Shown: positions 27,657-35,849 of the stretch, piece by piece
Layout of the letters: every line of letters begins with the position of its first letter
Numbering within the stretch: the stretch's first letter is position 1
NCBI GenBank assembly: GCA_937873315.1
Contig: CALMQX010000034.1
Location: forward strand, 186,001-250,000
Direction of reading: 5' to 3'
DNA length: 64,000 bases
DNA from: an uncultured Nostocoides sp.
GTDB lineage: Bacteria > Actinomycetota > Actinomycetes > Actinomycetales > Dermatophilaceae
Notes under the pieces: generated by a model
What the model saw: only the letters and a program-made list of their open reading frames with translations
Databases searched by the model: none
What the model was told of the DNA's origin: nothing
Position numbers and translations under genes: made by a program

Positions 27657-28466
27657 TCAGCGGCCCGGCGTGAAGACATAGGGCGTTGTGGTGGCGACCT
27701 GGTGCAGGCCGAGTCGCGTGAGAATGGGGCGCGAGTCGGGCGAGGTGTCGACCCTAGCCAGGGGGTAGCCCCGGTCCAGCGCGATCTGGGCACGATGGGA
27801 CACCAGGGCGCGATAGAGCCCCTGACCGCGCCACCGTGGGTGGGTCGAGCCTCCCCACAGCCCGCAGAACTGCGTGCCCTCGGTGAACCGAAGCAGCGCA
27901 TAGGAGAGCACCGGCCCGGCGGGATCTTGCTCCGCGACGGTCGCGATGCTCAGGTCGGGCCGAAGCCGTTGCTCGACCTTGAGGTGGTCGTTGACCCAGG
28001 AGCTATCACCGCCCCAAACCTCGTCCATCAGCACACGCACTCGCTCCCAGTCCTCGTCGGACTCGATCTCCCGGAGGCGTACACCTGGGGCCAGATTGAC
28101 CGGGTGGACCAGGTCCCGACACTCACCGAGCATCAGGACTTCGACCTCATCCCCGACGAATCCGGCTGCGCTGAGCCGCGATTCGAGGTCCGGTACCGGG
28201 TCTGTGGAGTAGGTCTTCCACTCCACGCGTTGGCCTCTTTCGGTGAAGAAGTCCACCTGGCGAGCGATCCAGTAGTCGGGATCGCTCCCCAAGCCCTGCG
28301 GGCATTCGATCATGGCCCCTCGGGCCGAACGCTCCTGCGGGTAGTTGCGGCGCACAGGTCCGTCGTGATCGATGATGTGGCCCGCAACGACATCGAGGTC
28401 ACGCAATCGGACCTCTGCTGTGAACTTCTCGAGGAGGGCTTGCGGGGTGGCTGGGCTCGCAGTCAT
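27657..28466 (-). CDS. GNAT-family N-acetyltransferase
   Basis: This is a 269-residue protein whose C-terminal half carries the GNAT acetyl-CoA motif THPRWRGQGLYRALVSHRAQ (about residue 215), then ARVDTSPDSRPILTRLGL. The N-terminal half is a degenerate copy typical of two-domain members. No substrate can be named. The ATG at 28466 is chosen because the open frame upstream runs through a 57-bp palindrome and gives an unlikely leader. It ends two bases from the glpD stop in convergent orientation. Confidence 0.8.
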   Translation of the reverse strand: MTASPATPQALLEKFTAEVRLRDLDVVAGHIIDHDGPVRRNYPQERSARGAMIECPQGLGSDPDYWIARQVDFFTERGQRVEWKTYSTDPVPDLESRLSAAGFVGDEVEVLMLGECRDLVHPVNLAPGVRLREIESDEDWERVRVLMDEVWGGDSSWVNDHLKVEQRLRPDLSIATVAEQDPAGPVLSYALLRFTEGTQFCGLWGGSTHPRWRGQGLYRALVSHRAQIALDRGYPLARVDTSPDSRPILTRLGLHQVATTTPYVFTPGR

Positions 28467-28488
28467 GCCGCCCAGCCTGCCACCACCA

Positions 28489-28545
28489 CGAGTGTCGGGT
28501 TGTGGTTGCTTTGGAGATCCCAAAGGGACCACAACCCGACACTCG
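28489..28545. repeat. 57-bp cruciform-type palindrome between divergent genes
   Basis: Perfect 18-bp arms (28489-28506, starting CGAGTGTCGG, and 28528-28545) continue after a mismatch into a second 6-bp stem (CTTTGG/CCAAAG) around a 5-base loop. It lies in the divergent region between the GNAT gene and the acyltransferase gene, 23 bp from one start and 15 bp from the other, so it cannot be an ordinary end-of-operon terminator. Confidence 0.7.
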
Positions 28546-28559
28546 ACCACAATGGCCCT

Positions 28560-29882
28560 ATGTCCCTACCCTCGCTGGACGCGCTGGCTGCGGCCACGCC
28601 GGCCTCGCGCAATCGCTATGTGGACTTCCTGCGGGCTCTGGCGATCCTGGTGGTCGCCTGCGGGCACTGGCTGCTGGCCGCAGTGGTCGTCCGCGATGGC
28701 CAGCTCATCCCGAACGCCTTGCTGAATATCGCGTCGTGGACCCACCCACTGACCTGGGTGTTCCAGGTGATGCCGATCTTCTTCTTCGTTGGCGGGTATG
28801 CCAATGCCCTGTCCTGGCGCTCCGCTCGGGCCAAGGGCGGCTCGTATGCCGGTTGGCTGCGGGCCCGGATCCTGCGCTTGGGAACTCCGGTGGTCCCACT
28901 CCTCCTGGTGTGGCTGGTGATCTGCACCGCGGCATACCTGGGCGGCGTGCCGGCCACGACCCTGCGCACCGCATCTCAAGTGGCCCTCGTGCCCACCTGG
29001 TTCCTGGCGGCCTACGTGCTCGTCGTGGCCACCACCCCCTGGGCGCTGACACTCTGGGAACGCTTCGGCTGGTGGGCCATCGCAGCCGGACTGGCTCTGG
29101 GAGCTCTGATCGACGCGATCTCGCTGGGCGCCGGTCCTTTCGGCGAAGGGGTGTTCGCGATCGGCTTCCTGAACTACCTCGTGGTCTGGGGTGTCGTGCA
29201 CCAACTGGGCTTTGCCTGGCGAGATGGGCGGCTTGACGGTGCCGTCCGGCGGGCAGCCCTGGCGGCTATCGGCTTCGGTGTCCTGGGCATCCTCGTGTGG
29301 CTGCTTCCGTACCCGGTCTCGATGATCGGGGTGGACACCATCGCGGTGAACAATTCCTATCCCACCAGGGTGACGCTCGGCTTCCTGGGCCTCGGGCAGG
29401 CCGGCATCCTGCTCCTGCTCGAGCCGTGGGCGCAGAGCTGGCTGCAGCGCGAACGGCCCTGGAAGGCAACGATCCTCGTCAACGCCCGCATCATGACCCT
29501 GTACTTGTGGCACCTGACGGCCATGGTCCTGGTGATCGGCCTGCTCCTCCTGTTGGGAGGGCTTGGCCTGCACGCCGAGCCGCTCACCGGCACATGGTGG
29601 GCTTTGCGGCCGCTCTGGTACGCCCTGCTCATCGGCGTCACCGTCGGCTTCATCAGGATCTGGGGCCGCATCGAATCCATCCCCCGCGACGATCGGCCAC
29701 CTCCCCCGCTCTGGCGTCCGTTAGTGGCCACCGTCCTGCTCTGTGGTGGGCTGGGTGTCATGGCGGCGCAAGGGATCGTGTCCTCCGCGGGCCTGCGCTG
29801 GTGGTGGCCGCTGCTTCCCATCGCCGGAGTCGCCCTGCTCGGTCGCCCAAGCAGCTCGCAGCCCTCAGTTCAGGGCGACTGA
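28560..29882 (+). CDS. acyltransferase-3 family membrane protein
   Basis: This 440-residue polytopic protein has about ten hydrophobic helices. It begins with RYVDFLRALAILVVACGHWLL, which contains the Arg and His of the acyltransferase-3 (OafA/NodX-like) active region, and continues with VMPIFFFVGGYANALSWRSAR. Family members O-acylate cell-surface glycans, lipids or secondary metabolites using acyl-CoA at the cytoplasmic face. The ATG at 28560 directly precedes this signature. The longer upstream frame is antisense to the GNAT gene. The 3' end overlaps the ATL gene by 18 bases, convergently. Substrate unknown. Confidence 0.85.
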   Translation: MSLPSLDALAAATPASRNRYVDFLRALAILVVACGHWLLAAVVVRDGQLIPNALLNIASWTHPLTWVFQVMPIFFFVGGYANALSWRSARAKGGSYAGWLRARILRLGTPVVPLLLVWLVICTAAYLGGVPATTLRTASQVALVPTWFLAAYVLVVATTPWALTLWERFGWWAIAAGLALGALIDAISLGAGPFGEGVFAIGFLNYLVVWGVVHQLGFAWRDGRLDGAVRRAALAAIGFGVLGILVWLLPYPVSMIGVDTIAVNNSYPTRVTLGFLGLGQAGILLLLEPWAQSWLQRERPWKATILVNARIMTLYLWHLTAMVLVIGLLLLLGGLGLHAEPLTGTWWALRPLWYALLIGVTVGFIRIWGRIESIPRDDRPPPPLWRPLVATVLLCGGLGVMAAQGIVSSAGLRWWWPLLPIAGVALLGRPSSSQPSVQGD

Positions 29883-30200
29883 CCGCTTCGCGTAGTCCCG
29901 CGCCCAGGCCACCAGATCGGCCCGGTGCGCGGCGATCCGGCACCCCCGGCGGCTCGGCTTGATCGTGATGCCCTCCGCAGCCCAGTGCGCGAATGCCGTG
30001 TTGAGCAGATGGTCCGGTAGGTCACCCGCCGCATTGGTCACGCGCCACCAGGTGACATTGCCTCCCCAGGTCGCCAGCACCGCCCCCACCTGCCGGGGGC
30101 CGATTCCCACGAGGGCCGCGATATCGCCATAGGAGACCACCCGCCCCCGGGGCACCTGCTCGACCGCGACCAGTACTCTCTCGACGACCAGGTCATCCAT
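29865..30200 (-). CDS. alkyltransferase-like protein (ATL), MGMT family without catalytic cysteine
   Basis: This is a 111-residue DNA-binding-domain-only relative of O6-alkylguanine-DNA alkyltransferase. VPRGRVVSYGDIAALVGIGPRQVGAVLA carries the DNA-binding helix with the arginine finger. Where MGMT has PCHR, this protein has VTWWRVTNAAG, a tryptophan in place of the cysteine, as in Schizosaccharomyces Atl1 and E. coli YbaZ. Such proteins flip out alkylguanine and hand it to nucleotide excision repair. The ATG at 30200 overlaps the end of the methyltransferase gene. It is the last gene of the ABC-SpoU-ATL run. Confidence 0.9.
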   Translation of the reverse strand: MDDLVVERVLVAVEQVPRGRVVSYGDIAALVGIGPRQVGAVLATWGGNVTWWRVTNAAGDLPDHLLNTAFAHWAAEGITIKPSRRGCRIAAHRADLVAWARDYAKRSVALN

Positions 30201-30792
30201 GCTGCCGAGTCCACTCGTAGATCGCGATGGCTGCCGCGGCACCGGCATTCATCGACCGCGTGGACCCATGCTGAGTAATGTGCACGACCGGCGAACAGAC
30301 CGCCCGCATCGCCGCGCTCAGGCCCGGCCCCTCCTGCCCGAGGACCAGGACGCAGGGCGCCGGCAGGGCCAGCCCTTCGATGGCCACTGAGCCCGGGATG
30401 TTGTCCACCCCGACCAGCGGCAGCCCGCGATCGGCGGCCCAGGAAGCGAGTCCGTCCGCATCCTGGTGATGGAATTCGTGCTGATAGCGATCGGTCACCA
30501 TGGCGCCGCGTCGGTTCCAGCGCCGCCGCCCCACGATGTGAAAAGCCGCGACATTGAAGGCATTGGCGGTGCGCACGATGGAGCCGATGTTGAAGTCGTG
30601 TTCCCAGTTCTCGATGGCCACGTGCAGCCCGCTCCGTGAACGGTCCAACTCGGCCACGATGGCCGTCATCGTCCAATATCGGAAACGGTCCTCGACATTG
30701 CGCCGGTCGCCCTCGCGGAGCAACTCCGGATCGTAATGATCCGCCACCGGCCACTCCCCCCGCCAGGGACCGACGCCGACCTCGTCAGCCAT
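30193..30792 (-). CDS. SpoU/TrmH-family RNA 2'-O-methyltransferase
   Basis: This is a 199-residue SPOUT methyltransferase. Motif 1 is HDFNIGSIVRTANAF, motif 2 VLVLGQEGPGLS and motif 3 ITQHGSTRSMNAGAAAAIAIYEW, the knot that binds AdoMet. It should methylate ribose in tRNA or rRNA; the short length without an N-terminal L30e-like domain resembles TrmH or LasT-type enzymes. Its start overlaps the ABC ATPase stop by 8 bases, and its stop overlaps the ATL start, so translation of the operon is coupled. The specific nucleotide target is unknown. Confidence 0.9.
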   Translation of the reverse strand: MADEVGVGPWRGEWPVADHYDPELLREGDRRNVEDRFRYWTMTAIVAELDRSRSGLHVAIENWEHDFNIGSIVRTANAFNVAAFHIVGRRRWNRRGAMVTDRYQHEFHHQDADGLASWAADRGLPLVGVDNIPGSVAIEGLALPAPCVLVLGQEGPGLSAAMRAVCSPVVHITQHGSTRSMNAGAAAAIAIYEWTRQHG

Positions 30793-31525
30793 CGGCACGG
30801 ACCCGAGCAAGGAAGCGTTTGGTGCGTTCCTTTTCGGGGTCGTCCAGAACGGCTGCCGGCGAGCCCTGTTCGTAGATCACCCCGTCGTGGAGGAAGCAGA
30901 CGGTGTCGGCCACATCCCTGGCAAAGCCCATCTCATGGGTGTTGAGGATCATCGTCATTCCCTCGGCCTTCAGTTCCCGCAGCAGGTCGAGCACTTCGCC
31001 CACAAGCTCGGGGTCGAGCGCCGAGGTCACCTCGTCCAGCAGCATCAGCGTGGGGTCGTTGACGAGGGCGCGGGCGATCGCGACCCGCTGCTGCTGACCC
31101 CCGGACAGCGCATCCGGATGCGCTGTCGCCTTGTCGCGCAGGCCCACTCGCTCCAACATGGCCATGGCTGCAGGCTCGGCTTCATCCCTGGGTATGCCGT
31201 GAACCCGGCGAGGCGCCAAGGTCACATTGTCGAGCACGGACATATGCGGAAAGAGGTTGTACGCCTGGAAGACCACACCGATGCGCGCCCGGATGGCGTC
31301 GACATCGACACTGGGATCGGTGATTTCGGCGCCCTCCAGCCGAATGACGCCATCATCCACGTCTTCGAGCAGGTTGACGCACCGCAGCAAGGTGGACTTG
31401 CCGGAGCCGGAGGCGCCGATGAGCACGACGCACTCACCCTTGGCGACGGTCAGATCGATCTGGCGCAGGACCACGTGCGAGCCAAAGGCCTTGCGCAGTC
31501 CGTCGATCTCCAGCACGGCGGTCAC
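30785..31525 (-). CDS. polar amino acid ABC transporter ATP-binding protein
   Basis: This 246-residue ATPase energises the importer encoded just upstream. Walker A is GASGSGKST, the Q-loop FQAYNLFPHMSV, the signature LSGGQQQRVAIARAL, Walker B LMLLDEVTSALDP and the switch His in NTHEMGF, all of the GlnQ/HisP subfamily. The GTG at 31525 overlaps the permease stop (GTGA). The longer upstream start would overlap the permease by 50 bases and is rejected. It is co-transcribed with the permease and binding protein. Confidence 0.95.
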   Translation of the reverse strand: MTAVLEIDGLRKAFGSHVVLRQIDLTVAKGECVVLIGASGSGKSTLLRCVNLLEDVDDGVIRLEGAEITDPSVDVDAIRARIGVVFQAYNLFPHMSVLDNVTLAPRRVHGIPRDEAEPAAMAMLERVGLRDKATAHPDALSGGQQQRVAIARALVNDPTLMLLDEVTSALDPELVGEVLDLLRELKAEGMTMILNTHEMGFARDVADTVCFLHDGVIYEQGSPAAVLDDPEKERTKRFLARVRADG

Positions 31526-32376
31526 AGGTGCCCCCCTGCCGTCGAATAGCCCTTCTTGCGGGCATACCAATCCGTGAACCTGGCCATCGGTACCGTCAAC
31601 GCGACGAAGAGGAAGCCCGCTACGACATAGGGCGTGTAGTTGAAGTCCCGCGCGGTCTCGATCTGCGCGGCCCGGATGGCATCAATGATGCCCAGGACCG
31701 AAATCAACCCCGAGTCTTTCTGGAGGGAGACCAGGTCATTCATCAGCGCGGGCAGCACGCGGCGCACGGCCTGCGGCAGGACCACGTGGCGTAGCGACTG
31801 TGTGTAACTCAGGCCGAGCGATCGGGCCGCCGCCCGCTGCGAGGGGTGGATCGATTCAATGCCCGCGCGGAAGACCTCGGCGACATAGGCCGAATAGGAG
31901 AGCACCAGGGCGGTGCATCCCCAGAAGAGCACGCTGTCGGGCAGACCCGACAACCGCAGAGCCGGAGCTCCGAAACCAAGGAGCAGCAGCACGAGCAGGA
32001 GTGGCAGTCCGCGGAAGAGGTCGACAAAGCCGGTCGCCAAAACTCGCAGTGGGAAGAAGACCGCCCCCTTCAAGGTCCGAACGACAGCGATCACCAGTCC
32101 CAAGATCCCGATCAGGACCGCGCACAGCAGGGCCACCCGGATGTTGAGCCAGAGTCCCTCCAGCACGGCCGGGAAGGAGTCGACCGCCTTATCCCAGTTC
32201 AGATAGGTCGCGCGCACCCGCGGCCACCCTGGTGAGCTCACGATCGCCGCGCCGAGCCCACCAAAGACCAGCACGCTGCTGGCCACGGCAATCGCGACCG
32301 AGCGGCGAGTCCGCTGACGGCGGTATGCCGTCCGCTCGACTTCGCGAGCGGACGGCACCCAGGCGTCGGTCGGCAT
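31522..32376 (-). CDS. polar amino acid ABC transporter permease
   Basis: This 284-residue inner-membrane permease has about five helices. The HisM/GlnP-family N-terminal segment is VLEGLWLNIRVALLCAVL, and the EAA loop is HPSQRAAARSLGLSYTQSL with HVVLPQAVRRVLPALMND. VDLFRGLPLLLVLLLLGFG is also characteristic. A long cytoplasmic N-terminus (about 25 residues, Arg-rich) is unusual but common in actinobacterial members. It partners the binding protein whose gene ends 23 bases upstream and the ATPase that overlaps its 3' end, importing an amino acid such as Glu or Asp. Confidence 0.92.
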   Translation of the reverse strand: MPTDAWVPSAREVERTAYRRQRTRRSVAIAVASSVLVFGGLGAAIVSSPGWPRVRATYLNWDKAVDSFPAVLEGLWLNIRVALLCAVLIGILGLVIAVVRTLKGAVFFPLRVLATGFVDLFRGLPLLLVLLLLGFGAPALRLSGLPDSVLFWGCTALVLSYSAYVAEVFRAGIESIHPSQRAAARSLGLSYTQSLRHVVLPQAVRRVLPALMNDLVSLQKDSGLISVLGIIDAIRAAQIETARDFNYTPYVVAGFLFVALTVPMARFTDWYARKKGYSTAGGHL

Positions 32377-32399
32377 CGGAAAAGGCGTTGTCGCGGAAC

Positions 32400-33260
32400 T
32401 TACTTCAGTTCAGGGGCGCCCTGGCCGGCCAGCCAGGTATCGGCGAGCTGCTTGAGGACTCCGCCGTCGCGCAAGGCATCAACGGCGCTGGTCACACATG
32501 AGGTGAGGGCTGAGCCCTTGTCCAGGACCGCGCCGAACTGCTCGACCGAGCTGCTCGCGGCAGGCAACTGGCCGACGATAACGCCATTGTCGAGTTGAGC
32601 AGCGGTCATATAGAAGGCGGTCGGGAGGTCAACGACGATGCCATCGATCTGCTTGTTCTTCAGGGCCTGCACCGCAAGGTCATTGGAGTTGTAGACCATC
32701 GGCTTGGTCGAGGGCTTGATCTGCTGCTCGATGGCGTCATAGGAGGTCGTCCCCACCTGAGCGCCGAGCTTGGCCCCCGCCAGGTCCGCGACCGTGGTCT
32801 TGCCGTCGATCGGGCTGCCCTTGTAGGAGATGACGGTCTGCCGGACGTCGTAGTACCCGGAGGAGAAGTCGACGGCATTCTTGCGTTCGTCACTGATCGA
32901 GACCTGATTGAAGTCCAGGTCGAAGGCCTTCTTGCCGGGGGCGATGGCGGCATCGAAGGGAACCACAACCCAGGTGACATCGGCCTGGGCGAAGCCCATC
33001 TTCTCGGCCACCGCATAGGCCACCGCGGACTCGTAGCCCTTGCCATTGGCGGGGGAATCGTCGACGAACCACGGCGGATAGGCCGGCTTGTCGGTGCCAA
33101 TGGTGAGCTTGCCCTTGGTCACGGTTGCCAGCGAGTCCTTGGCGCAGGCCGCCGGGCCGGAGCCGGAGGCCGACGGGGTATCGGTTGGTGAGCCACAGGC
33201 TGCCAAGCCCAGCGAGGCGGTCAGGGCGAGTACTGCGAGGGGAGCGTGCAGACGAGTCAT
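32400..33260 (-). CDS. amino acid ABC transporter substrate-binding lipoprotein
   Basis: This 286-residue lipoprotein has the signal MTRLHAPLAVLALTASLG and lipobox LAAC (Cys22). The SBP family 3 fold shows GKLTIGTDKPAYPPWF near the start, GYESAVAYAVAEKMGF, and the conserved hinge DLDFNQVSISDERKNAVDFS followed by LGAQVGTTS. It should bind a polar amino acid outside the cell and deliver it to the permease. The ATG at 33260 is fixed by the lipoprotein signal, and the longer open frame upstream lacks one. It heads the five-gene ABC-SpoU-ATL run. Confidence 0.94.
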   Translation of the reverse strand: MTRLHAPLAVLALTASLGLAACGSPTDTPSASGSGPAACAKDSLATVTKGKLTIGTDKPAYPPWFVDDSPANGKGYESAVAYAVAEKMGFAQADVTWVVVPFDAAIAPGKKAFDLDFNQVSISDERKNAVDFSSGYYDVRQTVISYKGSPIDGKTTVADLAGAKLGAQVGTTSYDAIEQQIKPSTKPMVYNSNDLAVQALKNKQIDGIVVDLPTAFYMTAAQLDNGVIVGQLPAASSSVEQFGAVLDKGSALTSCVTSAVDALRDGGVLKQLADTWLAGQGAPELK

Positions 33261-33330
33261 GACCGGCACTCTAGACGTAGGCATGGCATGGTGACAGGCC
33301 GCTCCCAGCCTCAGGACATACCCTGGACCG

Positions 33331-34002
33331 GTGATGATGCCCACCCTTGGTCCCGACTGGATGGACCCGCAATGGCTGCTCGAGCGCTTCGGCGCCCAGT
33401 TCTTCTGGGTGTCGGTGACGATCGTTTTCATCGAATGCGGCCTGCTCTTCCCGATCCTGCCCGGAGACTCGCTGCTCTTCTCGGTGGGGCTCTTCATCGC
33501 CCGCGGCGACCTGGGCATCAACCTGGTCACGGCCTGCCTGATCCTCAGCGCGGCCGCCTTCCTCGGCAATGTCGTGGGGTACGAGATCGGTCGCGCCATC
33601 GGCGCGCCCCTGTACGAGCGCCAAGGTCGGTTCATCAACAAGCGGAACTTCGATCAGACCCATGCCTTCTTCGACAAGCATGGCGCCAAGGCGCTGGTGC
33701 TCGGCCGGTTCGTGCCGATCGTGCGCACCTTCATCACGGTGGTCGCTGGCGTCTCCCGGATGGACCGCCGCCACTTCTTCCTCTGGAGCGGGGTGGGGGC
33801 AGTCCTATGGGCCACTGGTCTGACCCTGCTGGGCTATGCCCTGGGTGGCGTTCAGTTCATCCATGACCACCTCGAAGCAGCGCTGCTGCTCATCGTGGCG
33901 GTGTCGGTGCTGCCGATGGTCGTGGAGTGGTGGCGGCACCGCCGTGCGGCCGCAAGCAGCGCCTCGGAGTTGGCGCAGGCCGACTCAGCCAAGATCGAGT
34001 AG
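33331..34002 (+). CDS. DedA-family membrane protein
   Basis: This is a 223-residue SNARE-associated/DedA protein. ERFGAQFFWVSVTIVFIECGLLFPILPGDS contains the E and the PGDS motif, and FDKHGAKALVLGRFVPIVRTFITVVAG has the conserved R-F-x-P-x-x-R. About five helices are predicted. DedA proteins are proposed undecaprenyl-phosphate or phospholipid flippases needed for envelope homeostasis. GTG at 33331 or the ATGs at 33334 and 33337 are equally possible starts. The 3' end overlaps the response regulator gene by 18 bases in convergent orientation. Confidence 0.93.
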   Translation: MMMPTLGPDWMDPQWLLERFGAQFFWVSVTIVFIECGLLFPILPGDSLLFSVGLFIARGDLGINLVTACLILSAAAFLGNVVGYEIGRAIGAPLYERQGRFINKRNFDQTHAFFDKHGAKALVLGRFVPIVRTFITVVAGVSRMDRRHFFLWSGVGAVLWATGLTLLGYALGGVQFIHDHLEAALLLIVAVSVLPMVVEWWRHRRAAASSASELAQADSAKIE

Positions 34003-34620
34003 CCCGAGCCGGTACGCGGCCGTGACGGCTGCGGTGCGGTCATCGACCCCCAGTTTGGCGAAGGCGCGCAGCAGGTGGGTCTTCACGGTGGCTTCCCCGA
34101 TGTGCAGTTCGCGCCCGATCTCCGGGTTGGACAGCCCGCGCGACACCAGCGCCAGCACCTCTCGTTCACGACTGGTGAGCTCGGCGGGCTGCGGGGAACG
34201 CAAGCGATCGGCAAGCCGGGCCGCGACCTGAGCGGCCAACACGGTCTCACCCGCAGCGGCTCGGCGAATGGCCTGGGCCAGCGCCCGTGGCGGTGAGTCC
34301 TTGAGCAGGTAGCCCCGGGCCCCGGCCTCCACGGCCCGCACGATGTCGGCATCGGTGTCATAGGTCGTGAGGACCAGCACCTCGGCCCGGGTGCCGGAAG
34401 CGCGCAGCCGGGCGGTCGCCTCCGCCCCGTCCATGACCGGCATCCGCAAGTCCATCAGGACCACGTCCGGATCCAATTCCCGAGCAAAGGCCAATGCCTC
34501 GGCGCCATTGGCGGCCTGACCGACCACCTCCAGGCCCTCTTCCTCGGAGAGCATGGCCACCATGCCAGCGCGGACCACCGGGTGGTCGTCGACCACCAGC
34601 AGGCGGATGACCTCGGTCAT
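33985..34620 (-). CDS. NarL/LuxR-family response regulator
   Basis: This is a 211-residue regulator. The receiver domain shows LLVVDDHPVVRAG (Asp11-Asp12), the phosphorylation site VVLMDLRMP (Asp57), and Lys in YLLKDSP. The C-terminal LuxR HTH is TSREREVLALVSRGLSNPEIGRELHIGEATVKTHL. It pairs with the histidine kinase whose stop overlaps its start, and very likely controls the upstream ABC exporter genes. Confidence 0.96.
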   Translation of the reverse strand: MTEVIRLLVVDDHPVVRAGMVAMLSEEEGLEVVGQAANGAEALAFARELDPDVVLMDLRMPVMDGAEATARLRASGTRAEVLVLTTYDTDADIVRAVEAGARGYLLKDSPPRALAQAIRRAAAGETVLAAQVAARLADRLRSPQPAELTSREREVLALVSRGLSNPEIGRELHIGEATVKTHLLRAFAKLGVDDRTAAVTAAYRLGLLDLG

Positions 34621-35840
34621 CGGGGAACCTCGACCCGCAACGTGGTCCCGCCGCCGATCGAAGCACCGACCTCGACCTCCCCGCCTAGCTCAGCGACCCG
34701 GGCCCGCAGCCCATCAAGGCCGAAGCCCGGGGTCGCCTCCTCGTGGAGCCCCACACCGTCGTCGGTCACCGTCAGGGTCACCGACGGCGCGGCATACGCC
34801 AGGTCCACGCGGGTATGCCGTGCTTCGGCATGCCGCCGCACGTTGGAGAGCGCCTCCTGGGCCGTGCGCAGGAGCACAATCTCCGCGCTGGCACCCAGCG
34901 GGACCGGGTCACCGGCGACCGCCAGCTCGACGGTCATCCCCGACTCTGCTTCCATGGACCCGGCCAGCCGTTGCAGGGCCTCAACCAAGGTCCGAGACTG
35001 CAGATGTCCGGGGGTCAACTCGGCCACGATGAGGCGCGCCTCGCTGAGATTGTCCGTGGCGGTCTGTTCGATCAGAGCCAGGCGTTCGCGCACCGCGTCA
35101 AGATCGCCTCTGGTCAGCGCCGCGGACGTGGCCCGGCTCAGCGTGAGCACCGAAGTGAAGCCCTGGGCGAGGGTGTCATGGATCTCGCGGGAAAGCCGCT
35201 CGCGCTCCTCGTGAACGCCTCGGTCGCGCTCCGCCGCCACGAGTCGGTCTTGGGCCGACCGGAGCGCATCGATGGCCCGCGCCCGTGATCGCGCTTCATC
35301 AACGATCCGATCAATGAAGAGTCCCAGCCCGAGCGAGATCCCGATCGAGATCACCGCACTCAGGATCAGATCCGGGAGCTCGCTGCGGTCGAAATCCACC
35401 AGCGCCCATCGGACAGCGCTGTACGCCATGATCCCGAGCACCGTGCCCAGCACGGCCCACCACCGGGGCAACATCGACCACAGCTGCGGAAACAGGACGA
35501 AGAAGAGCAGGGTGGATTCGGTGCCCGGGTTCGCGATCTGCGCCCCGATCAGGAGCAGCCAGGACACCAGGTGATAGGCCGTGCTCCAGCGCGTGTCCTC
35601 ACGCCGAATGCCGCGCACTCCCAGGACAACGTAGGCCACCCCCATGCCCAGCACGCACAGGACTTCGGGCAGCCGGCCATGCGACCCGGGCTCATCGAGG
35701 AAGACCACGACGAGAGCGATCAGCCAGACCACGGCATACACGCCGTGCCACCACGGGAGCTGGCGCCGCCACATCTCGCCAAACTCCCCCTGGGAGGTCA
35801 GCACCTCCGAGGAGAGCTCCGGGTCAGACATGCTCGCCAT
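34617..35840 (-). CDS. sensor histidine kinase (HisKA_3 type)
   Basis: This is a 407-residue membrane kinase of the DesK/LiaS/NarX class. About five or six N-terminal helices lie between residues 35 and 175. The dimerisation helix then shows ERERLSREIHDTLAQGF with the phospho-acceptor His221, and the ATPase domain ends in TVTDDGVGLHEEATPGFGLDGL. There is no periplasmic sensor domain, so it may sense membrane perturbation or the exporter itself. It follows the ABC permease by 9 bases and overlaps the response regulator start. This layout resembles drug-sensing LnrJK/LiaRS-type modules. Confidence 0.94.
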   Translation of the reverse strand: MASMSDPELSSEVLTSQGEFGEMWRRQLPWWHGVYAVVWLIALVVVFLDEPGSHGRLPEVLCVLGMGVAYVVLGVRGIRREDTRWSTAYHLVSWLLLIGAQIANPGTESTLLFFVLFPQLWSMLPRWWAVLGTVLGIMAYSAVRWALVDFDRSELPDLILSAVISIGISLGLGLFIDRIVDEARSRARAIDALRSAQDRLVAAERDRGVHEERERLSREIHDTLAQGFTSVLTLSRATSAALTRGDLDAVRERLALIEQTATDNLSEARLIVAELTPGHLQSRTLVEALQRLAGSMEAESGMTVELAVAGDPVPLGASAEIVLLRTAQEALSNVRRHAEARHTRVDLAYAAPSVTLTVTDDGVGLHEEATPGFGLDGLRARVAELGGEVEVGASIGGGTTLRVEVPR

Positions 35841-35849
35841 TGTTCCCGG

